A stretch of 64,000 nt of DNA from Bryobacterales bacterium F-183 (lineage in GTDB: Bacteria > Acidobacteriota > Terriglobia > Bryobacterales > Bryobacteraceae), in the NCBI GenBank assembly GCA_016865505.2, contig AP025252.1, positions 3,720,001 to 3,784,000 on the forward strand. The letters are read 5' to 3'. Made by a program: the position numbers and the translations under genes. Below the pieces are notes generated by a model. It ran no database searches, was not told where the DNA came from, and was given only the letters and a program-made list of their open reading frames with translations. Of the stretch, positions 9,783 through 18,600 are shown piece after piece (the stretch's first letter is position 1; each line of letters starts with the position of its first letter).

Positions 9783-11236
9783 TGCTCCGCAGCGCCGCTC
9801 TGCTCGTACTCTGGTGCGCCGTCTACGCCACCGTCCTCTGGCCCGCCTGGGCGCGCCCCCTCTGGTACGACGAAGTGCTGACCTTCCACATGGCCACCTC
9901 GCCGCTCGGCATCAGCTACTTCGGCGGCGGCGCAGGACCGATCGAAAGCAACCCTCCACTCCTCTATTGGCTCGTCAAAGCCAGCATCGCGCTCTTCGGC
10001 ACCGCCCCCGCTGCCGTACGCCTGCCCTCGGTACTGGCGTTCCTCGGCGCGAGCCTCATCCTCTGCCGCCTCATCGTCGAGCGACTCGGCCATCTCGGCT
10101 ACGGCCTCGCTGCCATGGGCATCTTCTGGTCACTCGCCCCCGTGCAACTCGCGGTGGAAGCCCGCCCGTATGCACTACTGCTTTTCTGCTTCTGCGCGGC
10201 GCTCTACTGTTGGCTCCACGAGTTGCGCACAGGCCTTGCGATCTCACTCGCGGGACTCTTCCTCAGCCACGGCTTCGCCCCGGTCTTCGGAGCCGCCATC
10301 GCCGCCGGAGAACTCCGCAAAATCTACGACCATCGCCGTATCGACTGGCGCATGTGGCTCGCGATGGGTCTCCCGGCTTGTCTGGTCGTGACGTACCTGC
10401 CGATGATCCGCAATACCAAAGCGATCCTCTACCCGGCAGCCTTCGGCGTCACCCCCTGGACCCTGCCATCCTTCTACAGCGGCCTCGTCCTCTTCCTACT
10501 CCCTGCCGTCGCCCTATTCGGCATCGCCTGGCTCGTCTCCGGAAAGTGCCGCATCGCCACACCTCAGTTCGCGCCACATGAAACCGCCTTCGTATGGTTC
10601 GCCTTGCTCGCCCCCTGTATCGTCATCGCGTACTCGGCCGTCAGCGGCGTCGTCTTCTGGAACCGCTACGGCGCAGGTGCCGCAGTTGCCGTAACCCTGC
10701 TGCTCACGTACCTCCTGGCGCGACACACCCAATCCGCGACCCTCTGGGCCGGCATTCTGCTCGCACTCTTCTGCGTCCACCGCGGCGGTACCTCAGCCTT
10801 AGCCGACAAGTACAGCAACACCAGCCAAACCTACCGCAGCATCCGGCCGGACCTCCCCTTCGTCGCCGCCAGCGGACTCGCGTTCCTCGAAATGGACCAC
10901 CGCGAACCCAACGACTTCACCAAGCGCCTCTACTACCTCACGGACCGCGACGCCGCCATCCGCCTCCGCCACGCGACCATGTTTGAAGGCCTCACCGAAG
11001 CCCGCCGCTGGTTCCCCCTGCGCGGCAACGTCACCCCCTATAGCGACTTCGTCCAAAAGCATGACCAGTTCCTGGTCCTCGCCACCCCGGACTTCCCGGA
11101 GGACTGGCTCTTTGCCCGCCTAAAAGAAGACGGCGCCCGCATCCGCCTCGTGGCCGATGAGAAGACGCCGTATCGCGATCGCCAGTTGTATCTTGTCGAG
11201 CTAAAGCCCTTCGCTCTTGGGATGCACTCCCACTAA
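9782..11236 (+). CDS. GT39-type (PMT/ArnT-like) membrane glycosyltransferase, copy 2
   Basis: This is 484 residues from ATG 9782, which overlaps the upstream stop; a GTG one codon earlier is equally possible. It has the same plan as copy 1: LWYDEVLTFHMA loop motif, AAVRLPSVLAFLGASLIL helix, many membrane helices, and a C-terminal soluble part with ASGLAFLEMDHREPN. The two share many identical short segments, so they are products of local duplication that have diverged, perhaps for different acceptors. Its last 36 bases overlap the end of the convergent ThDP enzyme gene. Confidence 0.82.
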   Translation: MLRSAALLVLWCAVYATVLWPAWARPLWYDEVLTFHMATSPLGISYFGGGAGPIESNPPLLYWLVKASIALFGTAPAAVRLPSVLAFLGASLILCRLIVERLGHLGYGLAAMGIFWSLAPVQLAVEARPYALLLFCFCAALYCWLHELRTGLAISLAGLFLSHGFAPVFGAAIAAGELRKIYDHRRIDWRMWLAMGLPACLVVTYLPMIRNTKAILYPAAFGVTPWTLPSFYSGLVLFLLPAVALFGIAWLVSGKCRIATPQFAPHETAFVWFALLAPCIVIAYSAVSGVVFWNRYGAGAAVAVTLLLTYLLARHTQSATLWAGILLALFCVHRGGTSALADKYSNTSQTYRSIRPDLPFVAASGLAFLEMDHREPNDFTKRLYYLTDRDAAIRLRHATMFEGLTEARRWFPLRGNVTPYSDFVQKHDQFLVLATPDFPEDWLFARLKEDGARIRLVADEKTPYRDRQLYLVELKPFALGMHSH

Positions 11237-13033
11237 CTCCATCTCTTCCCGGAACGGCTCCCGAGGCAGCAGCGGACTCAAATCTTCGAGCGGCGGCGAC
11301 ACGAACTTGCCTTCCGCCGTCACGGCCAAAGCCAACTTCGGCACCAGCAACTGCGTCGGATTCATCGGCACCTCGCACAACACAGGACCCGGCGTCTCCA
11401 GCGCCTGCCGTATCCCGGCCGTTACTCCTGCCGAATCCGCAATCCGCATCGTCGCGAACCCAAACGCCGCCGCGACCTTTTGAAAATCCGGACAGCTCAC
11501 GCCAGAACTGGGGTCCGCCCCCGAATACCGCCCAAACATCGCCTTCTGCGTATGCTTGATCGACAGGTACGCGCCGTTGGTAAACAAAAACAGCTTCACC
11601 GGCAGTTTGTGATGCACCACCGTCTGCAGTTCCTGCAGGTTCATCATGATGGACCCATCGCCCGAAATCAGAATCACCCGCTCATTGCCGCCCTTGGCAA
11701 ACGCCGCCCCAATCGCACCGGGCAGCCCAAACCCCATCTCGCCAAGTCCCGTCGAGTACACCACTCGCTGACCCTCGCGCAGCCGCAGCGCCTGAAAGCT
11801 GCACGTACACGCCGTACCCGCATCCAGCACAATCGTCTCACTGTCCGAAAAATGGTTCGACAGCTCATCGATGAATCGGTACGAGTTCACATACCCCGGC
11901 TCCAGGGGATGCGCGCCGTCTTCAATCAATGGATACCGGGACCGCCACGCCGAACACTTCGCGATCCAGTCCTCATGGTTGACGGCCTGTGCCAACTCGG
12001 CCAAGTCATTGCTCGCGTCCGAAGGTGGCGCCAGCAACTCGCGTAGAAACTCTCCAGCATCGGCCTCAATCCCCAGATCGAGCACACCAGCCAACTTGGC
12101 GATCTCCGTCGGGTCAATATCCACCATCACGCGCTTGGCCGCACGCGCGAACTCTGAATGCTCGTACCCCACCTGCGGAATCGCCAACCGCGTCCCAATC
12201 GCAATCAACAAATCGCAGTTCTGCAGGACAAAGTTCGCGCACCGTTGCCCGTACACTCCGGCATGCCCAAAGTGCAGCGGATGCTCGGTGGCCAGCAGAT
12301 CGCAACCGTTCCAAGCGGTCAAATACGCCGCCGGAAACTTCGCGATCAACTCCTGTACAAGCCCTTCCGCACCGGCCAGACGAATCCCGTTCCCCAGCCA
12401 GATCACCGGACGCTGCGCCTTGGCGTACAACTCCCGAACCTGCCGTACCGCACTCTGCAAATGCAGATCGGAAACCGCCACCGGGGGCACAAACCCTTCC
12501 AGTTCCGACGGATCAATCTGAACCGCCTGAACATCCACCGGAATGTCGATCCACACAGGACCCGGACGCCCTTCCGACGCCAGATACAGCGCCTTTTCCA
12601 GGTGATAACGCACCGTCTCCGGACGATCCACCAGCGCGGCGTACTTGGTAAATCCCTTCACCGTATCGACGATGTTGAATCCCTGCACGCCCCACATCCG
12701 CAGCGGGTTCGACGGCCGCGCGTGCACGGACTTCTCCTGCCCCGAAAGGATCACGCAGGGAATTGAATCTGCCCAGGCATTGAGTACACCAATAATCGCG
12801 TTCGCTGCTCCAGGACCCGCCGTTGTAATCATCACCCCGGGACGTCCAGACACCCTCGTGTACGCAATCGAAGCCATTACACCGGCCTGTTCATGGTGCG
12901 GACACACAACCGTCAACTCCGGATGGTACGCAACGGAATCCAGCAAGTGCGCACATCCCGCGCCAGAGATGGCAAAGATGTGGCGAGCGTTGTGGGCGGC
13001 CAGGACTTGCGCGACATAATCACTAACTTTCAT
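11201..13033 (-). CDS. Thiamine-diphosphate-dependent enzyme of the acetolactate synthase family
   Basis: This 610-residue protein has three ThDP-family domains. The N-terminal PYR domain carries the catalytic glutamate in CPHHEQAGVMASIAYTR. A central FAD/nucleotide-type domain follows. The C-terminal PP domain has the diphosphate/Mg motif ISGDGSIMMNLQELQT and its Asn about 25 residues later (FTNGAY). There is no regulatory ilvN subunit nearby, and it sits with sugar genes. I therefore infer a sugar-modifying role like YerE, which adds a two-carbon unit from pyruvate to CDP-3,6-dideoxy-4-ketoglucose in yersiniose synthesis. A plain acetolactate synthase remains possible. It overlaps the next upstream gene by ATGA. 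Confidence 0.85.
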   Translation of the reverse strand: MKVSDYVAQVLAAHNARHIFAISGAGCAHLLDSVAYHPELTVVCPHHEQAGVMASIAYTRVSGRPGVMITTAGPGAANAIIGVLNAWADSIPCVILSGQEKSVHARPSNPLRMWGVQGFNIVDTVKGFTKYAALVDRPETVRYHLEKALYLASEGRPGPVWIDIPVDVQAVQIDPSELEGFVPPVAVSDLHLQSAVRQVRELYAKAQRPVIWLGNGIRLAGAEGLVQELIAKFPAAYLTAWNGCDLLATEHPLHFGHAGVYGQRCANFVLQNCDLLIAIGTRLAIPQVGYEHSEFARAAKRVMVDIDPTEIAKLAGVLDLGIEADAGEFLRELLAPPSDASNDLAELAQAVNHEDWIAKCSAWRSRYPLIEDGAHPLEPGYVNSYRFIDELSNHFSDSETIVLDAGTACTCSFQALRLREGQRVVYSTGLGEMGFGLPGAIGAAFAKGGNERVILISGDGSIMMNLQELQTVVHHKLPVKLFLFTNGAYLSIKHTQKAMFGRYSGADPSSGVSCPDFQKVAAAFGFATMRIADSAGVTAGIRQALETPGPVLCEVPMNPTQLLVPKLALAVTAEGKFVSPPLEDLSPLLPREPFREEMELVGVHPKSEGL

Positions 13034-14079
13034 TGCTTACCTTCCTGTTCTTCGGCCCACTGAATCGTCCGCCGAAAGCCCTCTTCCACGCTCGTCCCCG
13101 GCTCCCACCCGAGCGCCCGCAACCGCGCGATATCCGGGCAACTCCGCGAGATCGTACTCGGCAGATATGTCGATGCCCGTTCCCGCTGCGCAAACTCCAC
13201 CGACAATCCGCGCTCCGGATGCAGCCCGCAAAGGATCCCTGCAAGATTCCGAATCGAAGTCTCGTAAGGACTCCCCACGTTGTACGCCTGCCCGTTCTCG
13301 CCTTCCAGCAGCACCTTAAAGAACGCCACCGTGGCATCGGCCAAATAGCAGAACGCTCGCGTTGCCAGCCCATCGCTCTTCAGCGTCAGGTTCCGCCGCG
13401 CCACCACATCGGCGACGAGATCCGCAAAGATCCGCCCGTCGTCCAGCGCCATTCCAGGACCATACGTATGAAACGGCCGCACGATCTTCACCGGTACGCC
13501 ATACTGCTTCCACCAGCAAATCGACAAGGACTCGCCCGCGCGCTTGGCCTCGCCATAGCTACACCGCACATTCAATGGATCGAGCTCGCCATACGTATGC
13601 TCACCCGTCGGAATTCGCGACGGATCGATCGACCCGTACACTTCGCCGCTGCTGAAGTACAGCAAGCTCTGCACCTTTGCATCGCGAGCCAACTCCAGCA
13701 TGTGGCGCGTGCCAAAGACGTTGGCCTCGAACGTCCCCACCGGGTCACTACCCAGATACTTCGGGCTCGCCTGGCTCGCCGCGTGGACAATAAAGTCCAC
13801 GTCGCGCGGACCCGCATAAGGCTCGCGCACATCCTGCACCACGTACCGCAACCCACCACCTTCAGGTCCCAACCGCCGTTCCGCCTTCGCGCGATCCCGC
13901 ACCAAAGCAAGAATCTGAATCCCCGCGTTGTGATGAGCATTCAGATGCAGCGCAGTCTCCACCATATAGGACGGCAAGAATCCGTTCGCTCCGGTAATCA
14001 GCAAACGGCTATCGCGCAGGAAGTGCCACGGCACGCTCGCCGCGGCAATCGTTCGAAAATCCTCTTCGCGGATGCTCAT
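13030..14079 (-). CDS. NAD-dependent epimerase/dehydratase (extended SDR)
   Basis: This is 349 residues from the ATG (MSIREEDFRT) that overlaps the FkbM stop at 14076-14079; the longer open frame to 14412 lies inside the FkbM gene. The Rossmann motif GANGFLPSY lies near residue 30, and the active-site serine/tyrosine/lysine are in FSSGEVYG and SYGEAKRAGE. The HTYGPGM and GDGR-like (DDGRIFADLV) segments are typical of nucleotide-sugar 4,6-dehydratases, decarboxylases and epimerases. It may reduce or epimerise the branched sugar made by the coupled ThDP enzyme (a YerF-like step), but the substrate cannot be read from sequence. Confidence 0.85.
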   Translation of the reverse strand: MSIREEDFRTIAAASVPWHFLRDSRLLITGANGFLPSYMVETALHLNAHHNAGIQILALVRDRAKAERRLGPEGGGLRYVVQDVREPYAGPRDVDFIVHAASQASPKYLGSDPVGTFEANVFGTRHMLELARDAKVQSLLYFSSGEVYGSIDPSRIPTGEHTYGELDPLNVRCSYGEAKRAGESLSICWWKQYGVPVKIVRPFHTYGPGMALDDGRIFADLVADVVARRNLTLKSDGLATRAFCYLADATVAFFKVLLEGENGQAYNVGSPYETSIRNLAGILCGLHPERGLSVEFAQRERASTYLPSTISRSCPDIARLRALGWEPGTSVEEGFRRTIQWAEEQEGKQ

Positions 14080-14996
14080 TGCGGGTTTGCTGGCTGTTCC
14101 TGATGGATAAAGAAGAAGTTCGTTTCGACGGTGTCGTCCGTCATCCGCGGCATCGGCTGCAGCGCCTCGCCATCGATCCGGTAACAGATATACCCAAGCT
14201 CGGCAAAGTACGCGATCAGATCGTTGGGATGGTAGTGGAATCGCGCCGCCCACTTGCGCAGCATCTCGGTAAACACCACCGGCTTGTACTTGGCCAATGT
14301 CTCCCGCGCGCCCAAAAACGTCTTCAACTCGCCGCCTTCCACGTCGCACTTGATCAGGTCCGGTTGCAAGCCACGGGACGCCACAAAGCTGTCCAACGTC
14401 GCTACCGGACAAGTCACCGTCGTCGTCTCAAAACCCTCGCCCAGCGGCGCGCTCGAACTCGCGCCCGACACCGTCGCGTCAAAGTAAAAGGTCAGCTCAC
14501 CCGCCGTATCCGACAATCCCAAATGGTGCGCCTGCACACGGGCCGCCTCATTCAATGCCAGATTCCGGCGTAACTGTTCGTGCGTCGCAGGCACCGGCTC
14601 AAACGCGTGAATCGCAAGGTCCGGAAACGCCTTGGCCATGCCAATCGAATAGAAGCCCGCATTCGCGCCAATATCCAGAAAGCACTTGCGACCCCTGGCG
14701 TACCGCTGCAACAGCCGCAACTCAGCGGACTCATACTCGCGAAAATCCAGGCAAGTCAAGGTCGTATGCCGCTGCTCCCCCTCCGGACACCACATCCGGA
14801 TCGCAGGCTCGCGAAAGCCGATAATCACGCCCTCGCGACGCAACTCCACAGACTCGACGTTCGTACCTTCCAGATAGCGCGGGTATTCAAAAAGGTGGCG
14901 GTGCGTCTGATACGCGCCCTGGATAAAGTCGCGTTTCGCGAGGGCGCCGGACTCATATTGCGAGCGAAGCGCGGAAGGTCCGATGGGTGAAGTCAT
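14076..14996 (-). CDS. FkbM family SAM-dependent methyltransferase
   Basis: This is 306 residues from ATG 14996; a GTG at 15023 would add nine. The SAM-binding motif FLDIGANAGFYSIGMA is followed by IHAFEPVPATHEQLRRN and, in the second half, DLIKCDVEGGELKTFLGA, the FkbM signature. Members O-methylate sugars or polyketides. It is the first gene of a three-gene minus-strand unit (FkbM, SDR, ThDP enzyme) with 4-base overlaps, pointing to O-methylation of the deoxy sugar. Confidence 0.87.
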   Translation of the reverse strand: MTSPIGPSALRSQYESGALAKRDFIQGAYQTHRHLFEYPRYLEGTNVESVELRREGVIIGFREPAIRMWCPEGEQRHTTLTCLDFREYESAELRLLQRYARGRKCFLDIGANAGFYSIGMAKAFPDLAIHAFEPVPATHEQLRRNLALNEAARVQAHHLGLSDTAGELTFYFDATVSGASSSAPLGEGFETTTVTCPVATLDSFVASRGLQPDLIKCDVEGGELKTFLGARETLAKYKPVVFTEMLRKWAARFHYHPNDLIAYFAELGYICYRIDGEALQPMPRMTDDTVETNFFFIHQEQPANPQ

Positions 14997-15085
14997 AGTC
15001 CGCCTTGAGAGGCAGATCGGCACCTTAGGCGGGCAACTTTAGTTCTAGTACAACGCCCTACTTAGAATTTGTGATCCTTTACGCT

Positions 15086-17425
15086 GTGAACACAGCAGAA
15101 AAGATCTTAGTACGCGCACTATTGCTAGTCCTGCTGGTCGCCTCCGGCCTTTGGGGACAGATTGTTCCGGGCCGCTTCGTCGTGGAACTTAACGGCGCAC
15201 CTGCCGCTGGGCGTGGCACCGAGCGTACCGCTGTCCGCCAGCGCCAAGCAGATGTCCGCCGCCGTATGGAGGCGCTTGGTGCACGCGTCACCGGCAGCAT
15301 CGATCTGGTGGGTAACGCCCTGTTTGTCGAAGCCGACGATGCCGCGGCGCTCCGCAATGTCGCCGGCGTACAGCGTGTGGTACCCATGCGCGTCTTCCGC
15401 CCCGTGCTCGACCGCGCCGTGATGGTCCATCAGGTCGACCGCGTGTGGAACCAGGTTGGCCTCGACAAAGCCGGGCAGGGCATCAAGATCGGCATCATTG
15501 ATAGTGGCGTCGACAACCAGCATCCGGGCCTGCAGGACGCCTCGATGCCAATGCCTGAAGGCTTCCCCCGCTACAACGCCGCCGCGCACAAAGCGTTCAC
15601 CAACAGCAAGGTCATCGTCGCCCGCAGCTACGTCAACCTGCTCGCCCAGCGCGACCCCGACCTCACTCCTCGCGACCATATGGGCCACGGTACCGCTGTC
15701 GCCATGATCGCCGCCGGTGCCACCAATCGCGGACCCCGTGGTTCGATGACCGGCGTTGCACCCAAAGCCTACATCGGCAGCTACAAGGTCTTCGGCACAC
15801 CCACTTATAATGACTCCGCCACCGATCAGGCGATTCTGCAAGCCATCGAGGACGCCGTCGCCGATGGCATGGACATTCTGAATATGAGCTTCGGGTCCAC
15901 GTTGACGCCGCGCCTCGAGGATGACCTGGAAGTCAAAGCCATCGAGCGCGCCGCAGCCTTGGGAGTCCTCACCATCGTCGCGGCAGGCAATGACGGTCCC
16001 TGGCTCGGTACGCTGCCGTCCCCTGCAACCGCGCCATCGGCGATCACCGTCGGAGCCTCGCGCAACGAGCGAGTCTTCGGGCCTTCGGCAACTGTTACCG
16101 GCGTCGGCACCATGCTCGCAGCGAATAGCAGCAGGCCGGGCGCTCTGCCTGTCACCGGGCCGCTCGTGGACGCCGTCACCTTGGACTCGACAGGGCTCCT
16201 CTGCGCGGGCCTTGGCTCCGCCGACGCGTTACGAGGCCGGATCGTGTTGGCCCTCCGCGGTTCCTGCACGTTTGAGACAAAGATGAACAACGCCTCAGCG
16301 GCAGGAGCGGTGGGCTTGCTCCTGTACTCCGAAGCCTTCCGACCGGACCCGGTCAGTATGTCAGCGGGTGCAGCAAGTCTGCCCGCGCAGATGCTGAGTC
16401 ACGACGACGGCATGGCAATCAAGCGCGCGCTTGCCTCCGGCGAAACTCTCCGCGCCACTTTGGACTTCACCGTTCGTCCCGTCTCCGTCGACCCCAGACG
16501 GATGGCCAGTTTCTCCTCCGCCGGTCCGTCTGCAGTGGACATCAGCGTAAAGCCGGAAGTGGTCGCGGTCGGCACGAACTTTTACACCGCGACTCAAACG
16601 TTTGACGCCCAGAGCGACATGTACGACGTCACGGGCTACACGGTAGTCGACGGCACCAGCTTTTCCACCCCACTGGTAGCGGGAATCGCCGCGCTTCTAA
16701 AGGCCACTCGTCCCGGCTTGTCCGTGGACGACTATCGCTCCCTGGTCATCAACACCGCGGCCGCCATGCCCGAACAGAGGTCGCAGATTTCAGGCGCTGG
16801 AATGGTGGACGCCTCGGCGGCCATCCGCGCCACCGTAACCGCATCTCCCGCGGCGGTGGCGTTCGCCAGCCCCGGCGCTCGCCGCCAGATCACCTTGCGA
16901 AACCTCACCAACACCAGCGACACGTACACGGCCGTCGTACAGCCCGGTTCCGGAAGCCGTGCGACGCCGGTGGTCGTCAGCGGACCCGTCACCGTAGCGG
17001 CCGGAGGTACGGCGGTGGTGGAACTCGAATGGCCGTCGTCGGCCTCCCAGCCGGGAGGCTACGAAGGCGCGATCTTGCTCGAAGGCTCGTCGTCGGGAAA
17101 CCGCTTGCGTGTCCCCTACTGGTTCGCGGCACCCACCACCCCTGGCGACGTGGTGCCTCTCTGGGTGAACCGTTCACCGGTCGCCTATTCGCTCGACAAC
17201 GAATCGATTTTGATCCGCGTGGTAGATAAGAATGGGGTGACACTTCCGGACGTCCGCCCCTCCGCGCGAGTGACCCTAGGCACGGCTTCGATCGCCGCCG
17301 TGAGGTCGCTGGATGCGCGTTACCCCGGTGTCTGGGCCATCGACATTCGCTACCAATCGGTGATGGATCCGTCAGAAATTGAGCTCTCCGCCGGCGAAGC
17401 TGCAATCTATGTCGTTGTTCCGTAG
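15086..17425 (+). CDS. Secreted subtilisin-like serine protease (S8) with PA insert
   Basis: A signal peptide (RALLLVLLVASGLWG) is followed by an inhibitor-I9-like propeptide (about 30-105) and an S8 catalytic domain. The triad is Asp139 (GIIDSGVD), His201 (MGHGTAVA) and Ser525 (GTSFSTPLVAG), counted from GTG 15086; the oxyanion Asn is in VAAGNDGP. A protease-associated domain (about 355-445) is inserted between His and Ser. The C-terminal 200 residues form Ig/Fn3-like beta domains. An alternative GTG at 15071 adds five residues; neither start has a clear ribosome site. It is a likely extracellular scavenging protease. Confidence 0.9.
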   Translation: MNTAEKILVRALLLVLLVASGLWGQIVPGRFVVELNGAPAAGRGTERTAVRQRQADVRRRMEALGARVTGSIDLVGNALFVEADDAAALRNVAGVQRVVPMRVFRPVLDRAVMVHQVDRVWNQVGLDKAGQGIKIGIIDSGVDNQHPGLQDASMPMPEGFPRYNAAAHKAFTNSKVIVARSYVNLLAQRDPDLTPRDHMGHGTAVAMIAAGATNRGPRGSMTGVAPKAYIGSYKVFGTPTYNDSATDQAILQAIEDAVADGMDILNMSFGSTLTPRLEDDLEVKAIERAAALGVLTIVAAGNDGPWLGTLPSPATAPSAITVGASRNERVFGPSATVTGVGTMLAANSSRPGALPVTGPLVDAVTLDSTGLLCAGLGSADALRGRIVLALRGSCTFETKMNNASAAGAVGLLLYSEAFRPDPVSMSAGAASLPAQMLSHDDGMAIKRALASGETLRATLDFTVRPVSVDPRRMASFSSAGPSAVDISVKPEVVAVGTNFYTATQTFDAQSDMYDVTGYTVVDGTSFSTPLVAGIAALLKATRPGLSVDDYRSLVINTAAAMPEQRSQISGAGMVDASAAIRATVTASPAAVAFASPGARRQITLRNLTNTSDTYTAVVQPGSGSRATPVVVSGPVTVAAGGTAVVELEWPSSASQPGGYEGAILLEGSSSGNRLRVPYWFAAPTTPGDVVPLWVNRSPVAYSLDNESILIRVVDKNGVTLPDVRPSARVTLGTASIAAVRSLDARYPGVWAIDIRYQSVMDPSEIELSAGEAAIYVVVP

Positions 17426-17448
17426 GGAGTTATCAAAACGAGGCGTCG

Positions 17449-17484
17449 TACCCACAATGGGTATCTGAGTACCCATTGTGGGTA
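17449..17484 (+). promoter_or_regulatory. Twin palindromic operator candidate upstream of the DUF433/DUF5615 pair
   Basis: Two 15-base sites, TACCCACAATGGGTA and TACCCATTGTGGGTA, are each a palindrome TACCCA-N3-TGGGTA. Their centres (17456 and 17477) are 21 bp apart, two helical turns. They are also exact reverse complements of each other, so the pair can fold into a 15-bp hairpin and could double as the protease terminator. The start codon of the DUF433 gene is 46 bases downstream. Confidence 0.6.
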
Positions 17485-17529
17485 TTTCGGATTGTTGTAC
17501 CGTAGTATTGGGATCGAGGTAACCGGCGA

Positions 17530-17802
17530 ATGACATCTCCGAGTTTGTTGGATTGGAGCCAATGCGCAGCCGTCGAGAGCGTACCCGGGCGCTTGGGTGG
17601 TGCCTGGGTGCTGCGAGATACTCGAATGCCGATTTCGGCCATCTTCGAAAATCTCGAGCATGGTTCCAATATCGAAGAGATCATGGACAACTTCGATCTG
17701 ACGCGCGAACAGGTCCAAGCAGTTCTAGAGTTCGTCGCCCGAAGCGCACAAGCGCCCGAAGTGCCCGCGGAAGCAGTCGCAGATGCGCGTTCTGTTCGAT
17801 AA
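17530..17802 (+). CDS. DUF433 protein, probable antitoxin
   Basis: This 90-residue protein has a DUF433 domain (about 15-70): GRLGGAWVLRDTRMPISAIFENLEHG, then the helix-turn-helix-like segment IEEIMDNFDLTREQVQAVLEF. DUF433 proteins are commonly paired with DUF5615 PIN-like proteins and treated as antitoxins. The gene overlaps the partner by 20 bases. A GAGG ribosome site precedes ATG 17530. The tandem palindromes just upstream fit autoregulation by the predicted DNA-binding fold. Confidence 0.85.
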   Translation: MTSPSLLDWSQCAAVESVPGRLGGAWVLRDTRMPISAIFENLEHGSNIEEIMDNFDLTREQVQAVLEFVARSAQAPEVPAEAVADARSVR

Positions 17803-18133
17803 GAACGTACCCTTCGGTTTAGCCCGGCATTTACAGCGGCATTCGGTATTGAAGGCGGCTCAACTCGGCTGGGGCGCTCTGTCGAACGGGAGGCTTCTCG
17901 CAGCGGCGGAGCAGGCCGGCTTTGAAGTCCTTGTTACCGCCGACAAGAGTATTCGGTACCAGCAGAATATCGAGTCTCGCCGAATCGCCCTAGTGGTGCT
18001 CGGCAGCCCCTCTTGGCCGTTGCTGCAACAGCATATTCCAGAAATTCAAGGCGCTATCGACGCAGCGGTTGCGGGTAGTTACTTCGAAGTCGAGATCATT
18101 CCGCCGCCAAAGGCCCCGAATCTACAGCAATAG
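17783..18133 (+). CDS. DUF5615 PIN-like protein, probable toxin nuclease
   Basis: This 116-residue protein starts MRVLFDKNVPFGLARHL and contains VLVTADKSIRYQQN, the conserved acidic residues of the DUF5615 (Mut7-C/PIN-like) nuclease fold. These put Asp6 and the TADK Asp in the expected metal-binding places. It overlaps the DUF433 gene and is probably translated by coupling. Toxicity has been shown for few relatives, so the toxin call is a family-level inference. Confidence 0.83.
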   Translation: MRVLFDKNVPFGLARHLQRHSVLKAAQLGWGALSNGRLLAAAEQAGFEVLVTADKSIRYQQNIESRRIALVVLGSPSWPLLQQHIPEIQGAIDAAVAGSYFEVEIIPPPKAPNLQQ

Positions 18134-18177
18134 CTGCGACCCTTGCCGTCCAGCCAGCATCTAAACTAGAAATAGAC

Positions 18178-18600
18178 ATGCAATATCCAGAGCAATTTAT
18201 CGGCATCATGCGCCAGGACCTGACGCAGTATGGCGTGGAAGAAACCCGGACCCCCGCGGAAGTGGATCAGGCGCTGGCGGAACCCGGCACTGTACTGGTG
18301 GTGGTCAACTCGGTTTGCGGCTGCGCAGCCGGCAAGGCTCGTCCTGCCGTAGGCATGGCGCTGCAGGGCGATGTAAAGCCCTCCAAGGCAGTTACGGTAT
18401 TCGCCGGCGGCGACATTGAAGCCACCAAGCATCTGCGCGACGTGCATCTGGCCGGTGTGCCTCCATCCTCGCCGTCGATGGCGCTGTTCAAAGACGGTAA
18501 GCCAGTGTTTTACTTGCACCGTCTGGAAATCGAGCGTCGTCAGGCACCGGAGATCGCACAGGTTCTGCAGGCCGCGTTCGCGCAGCACTGCAACTCCTAA
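18178..18600 (+). CDS. brxB: Bacilliredoxin (BrxA/BrxB, YphP/YqiW family)
   Basis: At 140 residues it is the full family length. It has the redox motif Cys47-Gly-Cys49 in VVNSVCGCAAGKARPA, characteristic of bacilliredoxins that remove bacillithiol from oxidised proteins. The conserved PPSSPSMALFKDGK and HRLEIERR segments are present. Acidobacteria are among the phyla in which bacillithiol has been predicted. Its stop overlaps that of the convergent fdhD (CTAA). Confidence 0.9.
   Translation: MQYPEQFIGIMRQDLTQYGVEETRTPAEVDQALAEPGTVLVVVNSVCGCAAGKARPAVGMALQGDVKPSKAVTVFAGGDIEATKHLRDVHLAGVPPSSPSMALFKDGKPVFYLHRLEIERRQAPEIAQVLQAAFAQHCNS

Noticed and set aside
11201-13033. Annotation as biosynthetic acetolactate synthase ilvB
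   Set aside because: No ilvN partner or branched-chain amino-acid genes nearby, and it is coupled to sugar-modifying genes; kept as an alternative only.
17449-17484. Inverted repeat as merely the protease terminator
   Set aside because: There is no T-run after the hairpin (TTTCGG only), and each half is itself a palindrome with operator spacing; a dual role is not excluded.
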